From: Lagopus muta
Lineage: Eukaryota > Chordata > Aves > Galliformes > Phasianidae
Assembly (NCBI RefSeq): GCF_023343835.1
Contig: NC_064435.1
Location: 73,976,134-74,040,133, forward strand
Direction: 5' to 3'
DNA length: 64,000 bases
A program made the position numbers and the translations under genes. Positions 23,539 through 37,590 of the stretch are shown here, one piece after another; position 1 is the first letter of the stretch; each line of letters begins with the position of its first letter. The notes under the pieces are model-generated. The model was not told the origin of the DNA and ran no database searches. It saw only the letters and a program-made list of their open reading frames with translations.

Positions 23539-26500
23539 TTTTTCTCCTGAAGGCAAGGATAATTGAACTTATCATTGTATATTTTTGTAGAGCATGAGTA
23601 TAGGAAATCAAAGAATATTGGTTCTCAAGCCTCTGAGCAAATGTGAGAAGACTGTGAAAACATCAGATGAAAACTCTGAAACATTTCCAAGTGTATTGTC
23701 CTCTCTGGAGGAAACATCAGCATCAACTTCTGTACAGCCTTTCTGTATGCTGCTCTGCACATGCAAGTCAGTTCATGCTGCCACTCCTCTTATCAAGCCG
23801 TGGTTAACTAATAAATACATTAGCTAGCATGTCATGATTTTTTTTGTCTTATTTGTGTAGTTCTACTGAAAAAGCTTAATATACTGTTTTAAAAAACAGC
23901 ATCATAATATCAGATTCTCATTCTTCAGGTGATGTCTTTTACTTCATCTTCTGTCTCATATTTTATACCTTAGATGAACGTTTGTTACTTAGAAGAATAT
24001 TTGTTTTCCCCTGTCTTTTGTTATTAGCTAGTTCTTCTTTCCTCCTCTTCCCCCTTTTTTTCCTTTTCTCAAGTCTTCCCTGAATAAATCAAATGTCCCT
24101 TTTTTTGCTGTCTCTTTTAGATTTATAAGCCTCAGCTTAAATGTCAGATAATCACTTTATCTTCTCTATAATGATGTTTTTCATCTGGAGCTTTTACCCA
24201 CAGCCTGAAATTACTAATCATTAAAACATCCAGCATATTTAAACATTCCACTTATTATCTTTTACATACAGCAAAAAAGTAGACCTAAGAAATTCTAAGC
24301 TAGATGATGCAAAAGAGAGCGAGAAATAAAAGAATCTTATGCTGTGAAAAGAACATACTGCCAACAATAAAATAAATAAAAATTATTCTTAACTGAAAGT
24401 AAAAAAATAGTCTTTTCCATGTCTTGTTGTGTGGAAAAAGCAATGTATTGTGTATTCCAAGAACTACTGCCATTTACTTTCTGTAAAGTCAGAAGTTAGG
24501 CTAATTCCTAGCAGGATTAAAAGTGTTATTTCTAATTAAGTTGCCAAATGCATTAGGTTGCTTTTAATCATGATAATAAATTCATATTGATATTTAGAAG
24601 CTGGATTCAACACTGGTAAAGAAAAAGAATATTATATATACCGTGAATTAAGGGAGATCTTGAAACAAGCTCTTATTTCTGAACAAGGAAAAAATCACTG
24701 ATGGAGTAGAATGTATTTGTTAACCCTGTTCCTAATAAGACACATACTTTCTTAGAACAAGATTTCAACTTCCAATTTTCAGCTTACTACTGTGCAACAA
24801 GATTAAAGCAGGATTTTTATAGAACAAGTGTTTGATAGTAAGCATTAGAAAATATAGTAAACAGCATTCATTATTCCTAGAATAGACAATTAGTGCCCTG
24901 GTGTGGGAAAAAAAAAAAAAAGTTTGTGATGTGTTTTAAAACGTTATTTTCAAATAAAAATAATATCAGACAGGAAGTTTCATGTAAGCTTTTGTATTTT
25001 AACCACTGAAGGGAATCACAGTTCATCAAAGAATGCAGCTCACTGGTGTTGGAAATATCCTAATAATTTTTGTCAGGATGGTATCTCTGATAAAAGCAGA
25101 TTTTATTCATGATTGCAATGGTAGGTGTCCCACAAGCAGGAGTGCCCCTATGGACACAGCATGACAGTCTTTATACACTGTTTTCTCCCCCTTGCCTCCC
25201 CTCCTCCGCTGTTTCCCCACTGGATGGGTACTCCAGGTTCACAGTCTTATCAGAAGGTTTACATTTGTTATTTACTTGTTAATTTATTTGTTATCTGGTG
25301 TCAGTCCTGTCCTCCTGTCCTTCCAAGATGTCTCAGTGCTCTTCTTGTCGTATTGATATATTGATTTTCTTGGAATGATGATGCTAGGCCTTCCGCTGAA
25401 TCTTCAGGCACTTCCTCTGGCATGCCATGACTTGTTCTCTGTGTGTTCTCTTCACCCTTGTGCAGGATATTCTTGTAGTGTGTATGACAAAAATGTACTT
25501 ACATACATCAATATACAGAGTGTGCATTCCTGGGAAGGTTCATCTAGAAGATAGGTGATGTAAACTATCAGAGATCTTCCTCAAGTTAAGTAGAAGGACT
25601 CCCAAAAAGAACTATGATAGCAGGGATCATGAAATAAAAAAATATTATCCAATTCTAATGCAGAAACAACGTTTGATTCCCACACTGGTGAGTTCTGTTA
25701 ACTTCTGTTTTATTTTCAAAGTCTTGCAGGTCAAGAAGATAACTGAATGGCAAGCACCAACTTCTGTTTGCATAGGAGAACTTTCCTATCCACACTATTA
25801 AATTACTATTTGGATACTTGTAATTAAAATGCAACTGCATACAATGCTCACTTAAAAAGGAAACAACCTGAAGTAAATCAAGGTGAAAAGAAATTGTATT
25901 CATATGTATGGAATACTTTATAAAAACTAATGTGTATCAGCTAAACTTTGAGAAGAGTCCAAAAGCACCTATTTACTTACTGAGGATCAGAATAATCTAA
26001 GGTAATGTTCTTTCATTAAAAATATCTCTCATGTGAACAAGTACACATTTGCCATGGAGTAGAAGGAGGCACAACCTCAGCTGCACCCAGTGAACTCATC
26101 ATGCTGGTCTGTTAGGCAATAATGTATTTCTCTGTGGGGTTTCTTAGTTTTAGCATAGCTCAGGAAAAGATTAGATCAGAATTTGGTGTTTACATTAATT
26201 TTAGAAGTTTTCTGCAAGAAAGCTTTTGTGTGTGCATTCAAGTGCTAGAGGATTTTCTCCCAGTAGATGCATGTCTTGTGGGGCTGTTCCAAAAACCTCA
26301 GAAAATCTCTAAAGCAGATACAGAGATTCTCCACTGGTTCTGTTTCTGCATAAGTATCAGTAAAGTTGAATTCTGAGGTTAAACTGCTATATTTTTTGTT
26401 TTCTCTAATATTTTCCAGTTTCTCGGTGTAGAGATATAGGGGATGGAGAATAGAAAATTCTTTCTGTAATTACTGCCCTTTCCTTTACCCATTTCAGAAA

Positions 26501-27425
26501 AGTAAAGATGGGTTTTATAGGCCAAATGAGTCCAGCTGTATTCTGTAATCACACCTAATTGACTGTAAAAATGTGCAAAGCTGGGATAGTGTGCATTGCC
26601 CACAGAGATCTATGCTGTACAGGAATCTTCTCTATAGAGGAATACTAACATGCTCAGATGCATTTTCAGCTGCATTGCCTCTTTGTATGCTGTAGGAGAA
26701 TAATATACTCTCATCCATTAAAAACTTCACAGAAATGCAGAACTATTACTAGGCAAAAATTCTCCAAAACCAGCAAAAAACTTTATGCTAAACTTGACTT
26801 CTCCTTATATAAAGAATCAAACCAGGTCATTTAAACTAATTTTTTTGAAAACTAGGGCCAGCCCTTATTTTGACACTGTCTGCAGTGTCACCCACTGCTC
26901 TCATTGTATCACCTGTCCTTGCGGCACTGAATCAACAGCATTCCTCATCACTCACAGTAGGAAAGGCTTGCTGCTGCAGGTATTTTTCAGCAGAGCAGAA
27001 TATGAGTAAGGGACAATAGGAAGGAGTCCTTTGAGAAGTTATAAAAAGAATGAGAAAACAGAAGGCAGAGAAATGAAAGGAGGAAGAGAATACAAAAGTG
27101 AAGGTATGCAGTGGGCTGGTGAAAAATAAAGAAAACTGCAATGGGTGGGAAATAATAAATTTTTGACACTTTTAAAGAATAGGTACTGAATCTGGAAAGG
27201 AATAACAATTCAGCCTTTGTAGAAAAAACTCATGTATCTTTATGCATGTTTTTTTGTGGAGTAACATAAAGGAAAATTACTTTGTTTCTGATATGAAAAC
27301 TCTCACCTTGGGCTCGTGTCTCCTTTTATTTGTGGCACCTCTGTGCAAAATGCTGAGAAAGGCAAATGAACCCAGAAGTATTTATTCTTCATCACTCAGC
27401 TTTATGCTGTGATGCAGACTGTTCT

Positions 27426-27456
27426 TGTTTTGTTTTGTTTTGTTGTTGTTTTTTTC
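27426..27456. repeat. (GTTTT)n-like simple repeat
   Basis: Short pentamer run degrading into GTT and T. Confidence 0.85.
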
Positions 27457-27589
27457 ATAATAAGAGCTGAGAAACAACCACTTGAATATGTTTGTATGTT
27501 TGTAACATAATTACAGAATGAAGTTATTAATTTATTAATTTACCTTCAGTTTCCTAAGGTTTCCTCAAATAAAAAAACTTTCTGTTTTA

Positions 27590-28011
27590 AAACTATTGTG
27601 TCCTTCAACATTCCTGATACGTTTATGTTCTTTTGACATGCGAAATCAAACTCTGTAACCCAAGTAAGATTACAAAGCAAGTATGGTTTATTTGGTGCTG
27701 CACAGACACTGGGTTCAAGGGGGATAGATCCACCTAAATTGCACAACATAGGTCAAAAGCTTGGTACAGATATAGGCCAAACTAATACATAATTAATGAT
27801 TTTCCTGGAATTCATATCCATATTCATTACATTTCTGAGAATCCATCAGCAGATGGTCCTCTCCCTCTTGCACATGCGCTGTGGGCAGTGAGGATCTCCA
27901 TCTGGTGGTCATGGGATGAAGGCTCATTGTCTTCAACAGAAGTAATCCCATCCTGACCTATTACAATGGAGTTTCGAGATGTTATCTGGCCCTCAAGGGG
28001 CTACAGGAAAA
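27590..28011 (-). mobile_element. Avian ERV LTR, minus strand, approximate ends
   Basis: Read on the minus strand this resembles an LTR. A TGTAGCCCCTTGAGGGCC start lies at the right end (about 28011), followed by about 300 bp of U3-like sequence. An AATAAA poly(A) signal at 27687-27692 sits in the context CACCAAATAAACC, then about 90 bp of U5-like sequence ends near ...GAAGGACA. No matching target duplication could be found, so both ends are provisional and the element may extend right over the CRE palindrome at 28080. Confidence 0.5.
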
Positions 28012-28079
28012 AAATGGGAAAGTGGAGTGAAAGCAGAATCAACGGAGCCGTTCCTGAGGGCCATCTGGGATATCACACT

Positions 28080-28089
28080 GTGACGTCAC
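28080..28089. promoter_or_regulatory. Perfect CRE palindrome
   Basis: GTGACGTCAC is a 10-bp palindrome containing the full TGACGTCA site bound by CREB/ATF proteins. It lies just to the right of the minus-strand LTR, where an LTR enhancer would be if the element extends that far. Function is inferred from the motif only. Confidence 0.4.
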
Positions 28090-29149
28090 ATCAGGTGAAT
28101 TAAAAACATGAAGTACCTTACTTGCAAAAGCTGACAGAAGGTATGCTTATTTCAGTCAGCAAGGGACTTGCCAGTCTTGTCTACACATCCTCTTTCTTTG
28201 TGCTGCCCAGCACTGAAAACATACCAGTTCTTTATATTAAATCAGGAAAAGATAACACACCCAGGAACAAGTGCTGAAGTCTATTACATAAAGGTATTGC
28301 ATCCTTAAGTTTCATCATGCTCTGGCTTGAACTCTGGCATGAAAATGATTATACTTGTAACGCGATGAATTTGAAAGCATCTTAGGAATCTACTCTTGCA
28401 GAATACTTAATCTTGTGTATGCTGCTATAGTAGTTTGTCTATATTTTGGGCCCTAAGATTTCGTCTGTCATCTTTTTCCCACTTTTATTAACACTTGTTT
28501 TAATATGCATGCAAAAGGACAATAATGCCTTCTGAAAATGAATAATCTCCTATACCTTCAGTTAACCATGTATCAGAATGGACAATTTGCTGTCAATTTT
28601 TCTTTATAGTGCATCTTCCACTGTACCTGCTACATTGCTCATTACATCAATTCTAGCTCGATGTGGAATTTAAAAGACTTCCAATTTAAGAATGCGGTGA
28701 AGCCTAGTTACTGCAAAATAGCAATCACTGACTTGAAACTAAGTATCTGTTAAGTGTTGTTGTGAAGCTTTGTTTGAAGCTGATCTCTTTATTAAGAGTT
28801 CATTTTCTTTTAAGTATTACCTAGGAATTCAAAGACAAGCTAAAATGCATTATAAGCCAGTGTTCCTGGATAACACATACATTAAAAGCAAATGAGGAAA
28901 GATGGAAGCTACTGAGTCTTTTAAATCTGTGATGCTTGAAGTCATGGTTCTATGATTTTCATTGTTAGGATAAGTTTAAATAAATTGATTTGTTGTGCAG
29001 ACCTCCTAGTACCATAGGATCAAAGGCATTTAAGTATTTTGAAAGAAATAAAATATAAGATTTTATTTTCAAATTAACAAAACTCGTAAAATTATTTATT
29101 GTATGAAAACAACAGAACCTGACACATCCTGTAAAATACACTGTCATTC
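28090..29149. other. Unassigned AT-rich sequence
   Basis: No gene or repeat recognised up to the next CR1. Confidence 0.5.
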
Positions 29150-29872
29150 TCTGCTCTTCTCTGCTCGGCAGAGAGGGACCTGGGGGTCCTGATGGACGAG
29201 AGACTGAACATGAGCCAGCAGTGCGCTCTGGCAGCTCGAAAGGCAAATGGGATCCTGGGCTCCATCAGGAGAGGGGTGGCCAGCAGGGACAGGGAGGTGA
29301 TTGTCCCTCTCTACTCGGCTCTTGTGAGGCCCCACCTGGAGTACCGTGTCCAGGTGTGGAGCCCTCAGTACAAGAAAGACATTGAGATTTTGGAAAGGGT
29401 CCAGAGGAGGGCAACTAAGATGATCAGGGGGCTGGAGCACCTCCCCTATGAGGACAGGCTGAGGGAGTTGGGCTTGTTCAGCCTGGAGAAGAGAAGGCTG
29501 CGGGGTGACCTCATTGCAGCCTATCAATACCTGAAGGGAACCTACACCCAGGAGGGGAGTAAACTCTTCAAAAGGGCTGACAACAGCAGGACTAGGGGAA
29601 ATGGTTTTAAGTTGAAGGAGGGAAGATTTAGGTTGGATGTTAGGGGGAAGTTCTTTACTAGGAGAGTGGTTAGGCCCTGGAACGGGCTGCCCAGGGAGGT
29701 TGTGGATGCCCCGTCCTTGGACGTGTTTAAGGCCAGGTTGGACGGGGTCCTGGGCAACCTGATCTGAATGTGTATGTTTCGTGGCCCTGCTAGGCAGGGG
29801 GGTTGGAACTACATGATCCTTGGGGTCCCTTCCAACCTGGGTGATTCTGTGATTCTGTGATTCTGTGATTCA
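29150..29872 (+). mobile_element. CR1 LINE, youngest and best-preserved copy in the window
   Basis: 5'-truncated CR1 beginning at the AERDLGVL segment downstream of the RT active site and running to an intact 3' end. The 3' UTR reads GGTTGGAACTACATGATCCT and ends in three tandem GATTCTGT octamers (29842-29872), the template-recognition tail of CR1. Few disabling changes are seen, in contrast to all other CR1 copies here. Confidence 0.96.
29192..29767 (+). pseudogene. CR1 ORF2 C-terminal open frame, 191 residues
   Basis: An uninterrupted frame covering the thumb and C-terminal part of CR1 ORF2. Motifs in order are [20 protein letters not shown] (residues 7-26), [20 protein letters not shown] (about 49-68), [39 protein letters not shown] and a terminal DGVLGNLI before TGA. 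It lacks the endonuclease and the RT catalytic aspartates because of 5' truncation, so it cannot be active. The listed ATG is internal to the original protein; the homology continues upstream of it. The intact frame reflects recent insertion rather than selection. Confidence 0.85.
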
Positions 29873-30658
29873 CCTTCTGGTTTGTACGTAGCGAGAGTGG
29901 GAGAGTAAAACACTTTTAATATCATTTCTGTGATCCTCTCTAAATGAAGGCATGTGAGTACTCTTTGTCTCTTCATGTCTTTCATTTAAAATGACTCACT
30001 CTTATTATGTGTTTGTTCTGTTATTCAGATCATTCAGTTTTGTGATTCTCATCCTCTTTACACTCAAATTCAATTTGGCTGTTAGGTAGTTGGCCATGAG
30101 ATTGAAGTATATTCACCATAAGAAAAATGAGGTTAGTTTCTTAAGCTCAGATCTTTATGTGTATGTAGGCACTAATCCTTGGAGTTAGGACCACAGCTAC
30201 CTTCGAGCAGGTGAGAAATCCCACTGGAAATGCCCTCTGTTTAAATTTCCCACATGTCCAAGTGTTCTGACTTTCTGAATTGTATTTGAAGAATGACTTG
30301 TAAACTTAAAAGCCTTTCATGTTAATAACAGCAGTCTTCCTCAAACAGTTCAGGTTGTACTCAGCAATTCACTGTGGGACGTTTCTAAAATCTTTTGCAC
30401 TTTTTCTGTTTCATATGAATCTGGAAATGAAGTTCCTTCATGTTTAGTTTTTCAGAATTAGATCTTAATCTTTTGAGGCAGTAACTATCTCTTTTTGCAT
30501 ACCAGGACTGGGACTACCTATTCCAGAGAGACTGGTGCCAATAATTTATTAATAAAAATATATTGTAAGTAAAGCAGCATACTTATACATATTTCAGATA
30601 AAAAATGGACCTTAACTGCTGCAAAGTGGGGTTTTAGAAATGTAAGCACGTGTCAACA
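29873..30658. other. Unassigned AT-rich sequence
   Basis: No gene or repeat recognised between two CR1 pieces. Confidence 0.5.
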
Positions 30659-30715
30659 GAAATAGGGTTGGACTGGACGACCTTGAAGGTCTTTTCAACT
30701 TTTGTGATTCTAAAC
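30659..30715 (+). mobile_element. CR1 LINE 3'-UTR scrap
   Basis: About 55 bp containing GGGTTGGACTGGACGACCTT followed by GTGATTCTAAAC, matching only the last part of the CR1 3' UTR. Confidence 0.8.
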
Positions 30716-33700
30716 GTTATTCTCTGAATGTTGAAACTTAGTTGCTTAGCTTGAGTTGTTTATGCTGAACATTTTAGGCTATGCTAGATGTAGACAGGTA
30801 CACTAACAGGTAACTGGTGATGAGAACAAACAATAAGAGATCAAAAAGACACATAACAGGGAAGAAAGAAGGGGAAATGGTAATTCGATTAGTGAAGGAA
30901 AAATGCAGTGAGAGAGACTGTTAATATAAATGCACAATAAAACTACAGAAATTATCAAGGTAATATGAGAGTTGTATATTTGCTTAATATTTTTAAAGTT
31001 CATGTAAGTGTATACATATGCACTTTTGAAAGAATTCTTGGTTCATTCCAGTTCCACTTTTGAATGGACTTATCAACATCCGGGAACAGCAACCAAAGCT
31101 CACTTCCTTAGAGCACATGCCACTAATATTGAAGAATACTGTGTTCAGAAGATAGGTCATACTCACAGACAATGCTCAACAAAAGGATGATCAGGATCAG
31201 GAGACTATTTTTATTCCATACCACTATGTGATGATACTCTGTATATCATAGGTATTCAGTCATATGCCTTCTGAGAAAATCACAGTGTAGAAAATTGTGG
31301 TGACAAAGGTACAAGTGTACTAGAAAGAAAAAAAAATCCAACAACCTCGTCTTCCAGTGTAATATACAAATTTATATGTCCCTTTATGTGCCTAGAAATT
31401 TTTTCTCGCTCCTCAAAGTGTTCCTTCTTTCCAGTCTTTGAATGAGAAGGTAAAATGCCTTCTATTCATCCAGAATATGTGCACAGTTTTAGTTCAAGGC
31501 TCCCATTAGACAAGGCACCTCTATGAAATAACAGTGAGAGAGATACTTAAAGTACACATTCTGACTAAAAGCAGACTGAAACACGTGGTGTTTTTTTTTC
31601 TTTACTTTCTTTTTGTTTGTTTTCTGAATGACAATTCAAAAAAGTATCTATCTAGAAGGAAAATGTTAATGTTTCTGCTGTTGCTCAGTTCAGAGAAGGC
31701 ATGCCTTGTAGTATGATGGAGTATTGAGTCTGAGGATGGGAAATGACAAGTATGTGCTGTGGGGTCCCCAGTGGGGACCAGTGGGGACAAAGCACAGATT
31801 TCTGTTTCTTGCAATTTTCTCAATTCATAATGCAGTAAGAGTGAGAATCCCCTGCCTTACAAATAGCTATGAATCTTTTTCTTTTAGAGGCTGCTTTGGC
31901 TGAGAAACATTTTGGACTGGAAAAGGGTGAAACGAATTGATGTCTGGCCTTGGAAGTTACAATGGCTTATAGGTGTGATTGCTAATCCCTTCCTCTTTCT
32001 CTCTCCTGCCTTCTGATGTGTTTTCCTCCTCCTCCTGTTTAAAATAGAACAGTTTTCAGAGAGAAAATCTGGTGTTTTTCAGCTGAAATACCACAATCAG
32101 TATATGAGTACTGAATCAAGGACATCTTTTCTGATAAACAGTCTAAGAAGGTTTCCAGGTATGCAGGGAAAAACCTCATATATCATTCAATTTGGAAGGA
32201 TTCAAGTGAAAGGAAATCTCTCTTCTTCAGTCCTCTGGGGTAGCTTTTGTTCTCTGAGAGGTGAAAAGTCAGGTAGGTTTTACTGTTTTCTTGTGGTCTT
32301 ACAGAGGTGAAGATGTAGGATGTTGTAAGCAGTATGTTATATAAGGGTTACCTTATATACAGTACATTTATACTACTGTGTACACTGTACAACAATATGT
32401 AGTATTGTACTCTATACAGCTGTTCTTTTCTGCATCAGAACATGTATGAAATGTATGTATCGGCTTTCAACATAGCTTAAAAATGTCTACAACCATATTT
32501 GTTTTCCTTTTAACTTAAATCCACAGTGTATTTACAAGATGTCACCCATGCAATCTCATTAAGCAATAGTAGACACTATTTAGAAAAAGTTTTTGCTTTC
32601 ATAGACAGCAGTTTTTTGTTGAGAGAACAGATGGTAATTTGAGAATGTTTCAGTTTCAGCACTACTCAGTTTCATTTTACAGTCATATTTACTTTTGTAA
32701 GTTATAAATAAGAGTTGAAATTTCAATTAAATTGCAATTGTTTTAGTCTTTCTATTTCATTTTATTATTTTTAAAGGAATATATAATTTAATGCTGAATA
32801 TAAAGTGAAGGATATCCTTGTACTTTTTAGCAATGCATATACTAAAAGCAACCACTTATATACATCAAAACAAAATTTATTTCAACTAATCTGAAACAAC
32901 TGCAGCTGGGATATTGTTGGAAAGAAGATAGAGTAGGGGAAATTATGTCTTCAAGACAAATTCTGAAGTACAAATTCACTAATCTATGCTTTGTTTTTCT
33001 TCAAAGGTGTTAGCAAATGAGACAAAGCTAAATAGCAGCACTCGACTACAAGATTTCAATTTGGTTTTTAATTTTATTATTATTATTCTTTTAAGAAATA
33101 GTAGCTAAATTCACAGAGGCTATGAGCCTCGATGGTCAGATTGTGGCAAGTCTATTCAGTGGCACTGTTCTTGTTCCCCCAGTCACTTCTAGCAAAAATA
33201 TGACCATGAAAGGGTACCTCAGCTCCTTTTTACCTTATTTGCCAGGCTCTTCTGTTGGAATTTAGGCTTGTAGTCAAGCTAGATAGAAGTACATGCATGC
33301 ATCTTTTCAGACCCTGACCCAGGATACTAGTAGATCTCTCATCTAAATGTGGGAGATATGTAGATTTTCATGGTGCTGTAGCTTAGGCATAAGCAGAGGA
33401 ACATGATTATTGCAATATTAGTTTCAGATTCTTAATGGAATTCACAGTTAGATTTACATGCCTGAACACCCATAGAATATGGGGAGATTTGTGCAACTAT
33501 GACATGTTTCAAAACAGCAGCTAGCTGAAGAGGGGACATCTTTTTAACTGCAAACCATCATATCTTATTAAAAGTGATAGGTATTCTAAATATATTGCGT
33601 TTAAGCTAAATGAAAGAAGCAGTAAAACTCTACATGAGTAAAATAGCTGAAAAAATAAACCAGAGCAAAAAGCTTGCTAATGAGAATAAGAATGATTTCT

Positions 33701-36700
33701 AAGGAATGATAAAAAAGACTAGTTTTAATTTGTTGCTGTGTTATTTTTCTGTATGTGTATAAATAAAGAAAAAAAAAAAAAAAGGAAGGAGAGGGAGGAA
33801 TGCAAGGAAAAGAAGCAAAGAAGAAAACAGAACCATTCAATCCTTAAATCAAGGACTGTGAGGACAAGTAGCCTTGGAAACAGTTTCATGTTTATTCATT
33901 GTTTTCAAGGAAGCAGGATTTCATGTTGATTTTTAATAATAACTGAGAGAGAACCAAAAAGGAAATAACAGTAATAACCCTCTTCCCATTCGCAAACTGA
34001 TTTCCACAGAGAACAGTCCAGCAAGATTTTGGTAGACGGCATAGTATCAACCAAGGGTGAATGCCAGAGAATGTGATTTCAGACTATGCTTCCATGTAAT
34101 ATTATTGTTAATTTCTAACAGACTTACTGAGTTGATCAAACTATAAAATAATGGTTTATCTTTTGAGTAATTCAAAACATTGTGAAAAATTGACCCATTA
34201 ATCAAGTAGTTAGATTTCATAATACTGAAAAACTTAATGCCCCATTACACAAAAAACAATCACAGTGTGAATTTGCTCATAAAAGCCCTTTTATTACCCA
34301 GTTATGAAGCATCTGGTCTCAAGTCAAGAAGTTTATCATAGTGCAAATACAAGAATTTTTAGAGCAATGTCACACACCAACATACTAAATGTCCTTGCAG
34401 ACATTTCCTTTTCTGCTTCTCCACATAAAGGTAACAAGCAGCTATTGCTATAAAATTTCCTAAGTATGGCCATTCAATGTATATGCAAACTCAGTCATGC
34501 TGATGAATCCTGCGGTTGTCTAAATAATGTCCATGAGAGTAGAAAAGATTGTATTTTCATTTCAAAAACTGAAAAAAATGAACAATGATATGGAAAAAAC
34601 AAACAAACAAACAAAAAAGCCAAAAACTAAAGTCATGTAGCACTACTTAATAATACGGATTATAGAGGTAACTACTGAAAATTAGCCAAAGTTAATTATT
34701 TTGTCATTCTCTTGATACAAACAAGTGCCTTATCTCAGAAAATGTATTTTGAGTGTTCAGCTGTACTCTAAGTTTAGGCTGTATAATCCAAAATTTTTCT
34801 TTCCTACCTTAGACACCTTGAATATGTTAAACTGATAAAATTTTGCTAGGAGGAGTTCAGTGCTTGCTACCATCAGATCAGATTTTGCTAGTGATTTAAT
34901 GCCAAAGCTTTAGTGGAGTCCATTCAGACAAAAAATTTGTCAGAGATCTCAAGAGCTTTCATGATCCTCTTCTAAATTTCATAGCCAAGCATTAGAAAAA
35001 AAGCACAAAGGTGGATGAAATAGAATATCTTTTATACTTGACATTCAGAGACAGAAAAAAATTAATCCCAAAGCAGTTTTCCAATACTGTATAAATGCTT
35101 CGTTCACTATTCAGTATTGAAAAATTAATTTAGAAGCTATATTCCTGCCAGTAACAAAATTTTCTTTAATATTTGTTCTTGACAAGATTTTTTAGTAATA
35201 TTCTGCATTTTCTGCATCATGAGTCAAAAAATATGTATGCATATTAATTTTTATCACATACATTATTTTGTACATAGCAGAGTTCCTTCCAATGTTTTAA
35301 AAAGTTTTATTTAAATAGGGAATACGACACATCAATATATTTTAATTTACCATAAATTCTCTTATAAATCTGTTACTGTACATTTTAGTAATCTAATCAA
35401 ATATATTATAAATGGACTCAATAAAAATTATTTTCTTCATATCAGAATACATGCCATGAATCATCTTTGCTTTTCAAAGTTGCATTTCAGAAACTGTAAG
35501 AAGACATTTTCCAAACCACTATAAAGAATGGTGTTTTCTTTCAGCATTGCATCTCCCACCTCCCAATTCTCCTGGAAACAATTTGTGTGTATGTAAATAA
35601 AATCCCTCTAATTGGGATACCATCTGTTATGTTAGCTGTGATATGTCACTGACAATTCATTCATTTGTTCAGTATATCCCAACTTTTGAGAGTGTCTGTG
35701 GTGAAGCAGTTATTTCAAGGAACCTAAACAAGATCGAATTGAGATGAATGTTTCTGTTATCAATAAAGAGCTGTCATAGCTCTCCAGACAAACATAATTT
35801 TTAAGAATCACTGAAACTATGGCTTGAATAAAGAGAAAATTTATGAGAATATCAACATTTCCCTTTGAATGTTGTTGTACTACAGCAACAGTCTCTAAGC
35901 ATATCCATAAGAAAATAAGCAGTTGCCTAGGGCAGTAGATAGGAGGCTAGTGGCAGCCAGGCATCTCGTGGTGTATTTATTGCAAATGAATTCTCTGCTT
36001 TATAACCTCCCCCATATTGTGTACAGGCTTACCTCTTTGATGTTGGAGCAAGAGATACGACTGCAGCAATTTGCTCTCAGAACACTTATCCAATATCATT
36101 CTCCATTTTTGCCCTTTCCTGCATAGCTAAAGCCATCAAGGTAATACCTTATGGAGCTCCTGGCTCATTGAGCAAGGCTGTGATGAAGTCCAAATTTTAG
36201 GTACTGGATGTTGCACATTGACAGACATATTATGTTAAATATATATATATGTAAATATGTAAATATATTATGTCTATTTGGATCTCTGCAAAGATTAATG
36301 TTTACCTTCTCAAGCAGATATACTGGGCAGGATGGTTGGCAACTGGGATTGACAGAAGTCTCCTGCACAAAACCTTCAGCTGCATATATTGAGACTCCTC
36401 AAAATGCTGTTCTACTAAGTCCATATACCCAGCTTGCTGGGTAACAACTCCAGTATTTGAATGATACATTGTTCTAGATTTTCTTCAAAAATACACAAAA
36501 CATCTCCTACCTTAGGTATGTACCAAAGCCTGCACTAGGTGACCATTTCTGCATTTGCAGGATCAGTTTCTACTGACTTGAAAGTATCTATCTATTTACA
36601 GTTCTTCTTATTTTGCAGCAGGAACAACACAGAGATTATAAGGATGACCAGACTCTCCACTCAGGTTGCTAATCAATAAATGCTAATCAGATAGTGCGTA

Positions 36701-37590
36701 GGAATTTGCCTAGGCACAGCAAGTCTGCAATTGTCAGGCAAATATTTTCATGTGAAGATGGGGAGCAATTCAATTAGTCCTGTTGTCTCAAGTCAGTGCA
36801 TTTGTTTCTCTGTGCAGAAAGTACCCGTGGAGTTGCTGGACCACCCAGAAAACTCATAAGTGAATGCAGTGTGCTTGTATGCAGGCACAGCTCTAACAAC
36901 TTGCTACATGGTGTTAAACAGTTACTTAAGTTAAACAAGTTAGAAAGTGAATTCAACCATTGCAGCTATAAGGTAAATTCCACAGCTTCCGCCACATGGA
37001 GCTGAGTACCACAAAGGAAGCCAAAATGACATCCTTTCCCAGGAATTATTTTGTCCTTATTCCTCATGTGAAATAATTTATTTTTTTTCCTATACTCTCT
37101 AAAAGCCTGGAAGTGAGTCTGAACAGAACCCTGATGATTCACTTTAACTCCCAAGTGTATTTATCAGATTGTTCCTAATATATTTTCATGTTAATTTGAA
37201 AAGATGGTTTACATGTCACATCTATTAAAATTTCATTTTAAACCCCTAATTCGACACTAGCCTGTAGCATTAAGTCTCTCTAAGCCTAATATATTCTAAG
37301 ATTCTATCATGCTGTAAGTGTTGCAGAAAAATAATTGAACAAAGGAGATAGATAGCCATGTGAAAATCTTCACAAAAACAAATGAACATTCAAAGACAAT
37401 ATTTTTTTAATAGGCTAAATCTAAATTTTTTTCCTTTTTTTGTTTTTTTTTTTCTTTTTTTTTAAAGAAGAAGTGTAATCAAGTATCTGTGGATTGGCTG
37501 TCATAGCCAAAATGGACTGTTATCTTGGTAATTCTACACAATATTCTATCACTAGAGTGGAATAATTGGTTTATTTCTTTTTAAAGGGTA
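30716..37590. other. Long unassigned AT-rich stretch
   Basis: Seven kilobases with simple repeats (poly(A) at about 33769-33783, CAAA repeats near 34598, T-rich tract at 37433-37464) and no supportable gene or element. Open frames reach 79 residues and are low-complexity or lack motifs. Confidence 0.5.

Larger units (their letters stand above)
18606..27589. other. Longest repeat-poor stretch (about 9 kb)
   Basis: No CR1, hAT or LTR with supportable ends. Simple repeats near 20836 (ATTT), 21511 (A/G run), 23507 (T run) and 24908 (A run) are present. A GC-richer patch at 19140-19500 has a 122-residue frame, and another at 25120-25490 may be an unidentified old LTR. Neither could be assigned. 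Confidence 0.5.

Noticed and set aside
25120-25490. Possible old LTR bounded by TGTCCC and ATGACA
   Set aside because: No target duplication, no second copy in the window and no convincing promoter or poly(A) signal.
29144-29527. 127-residue minus-strand frame
   Set aside because: Antisense of the well-preserved CR1; the plus strand carries the recognised protein motifs.
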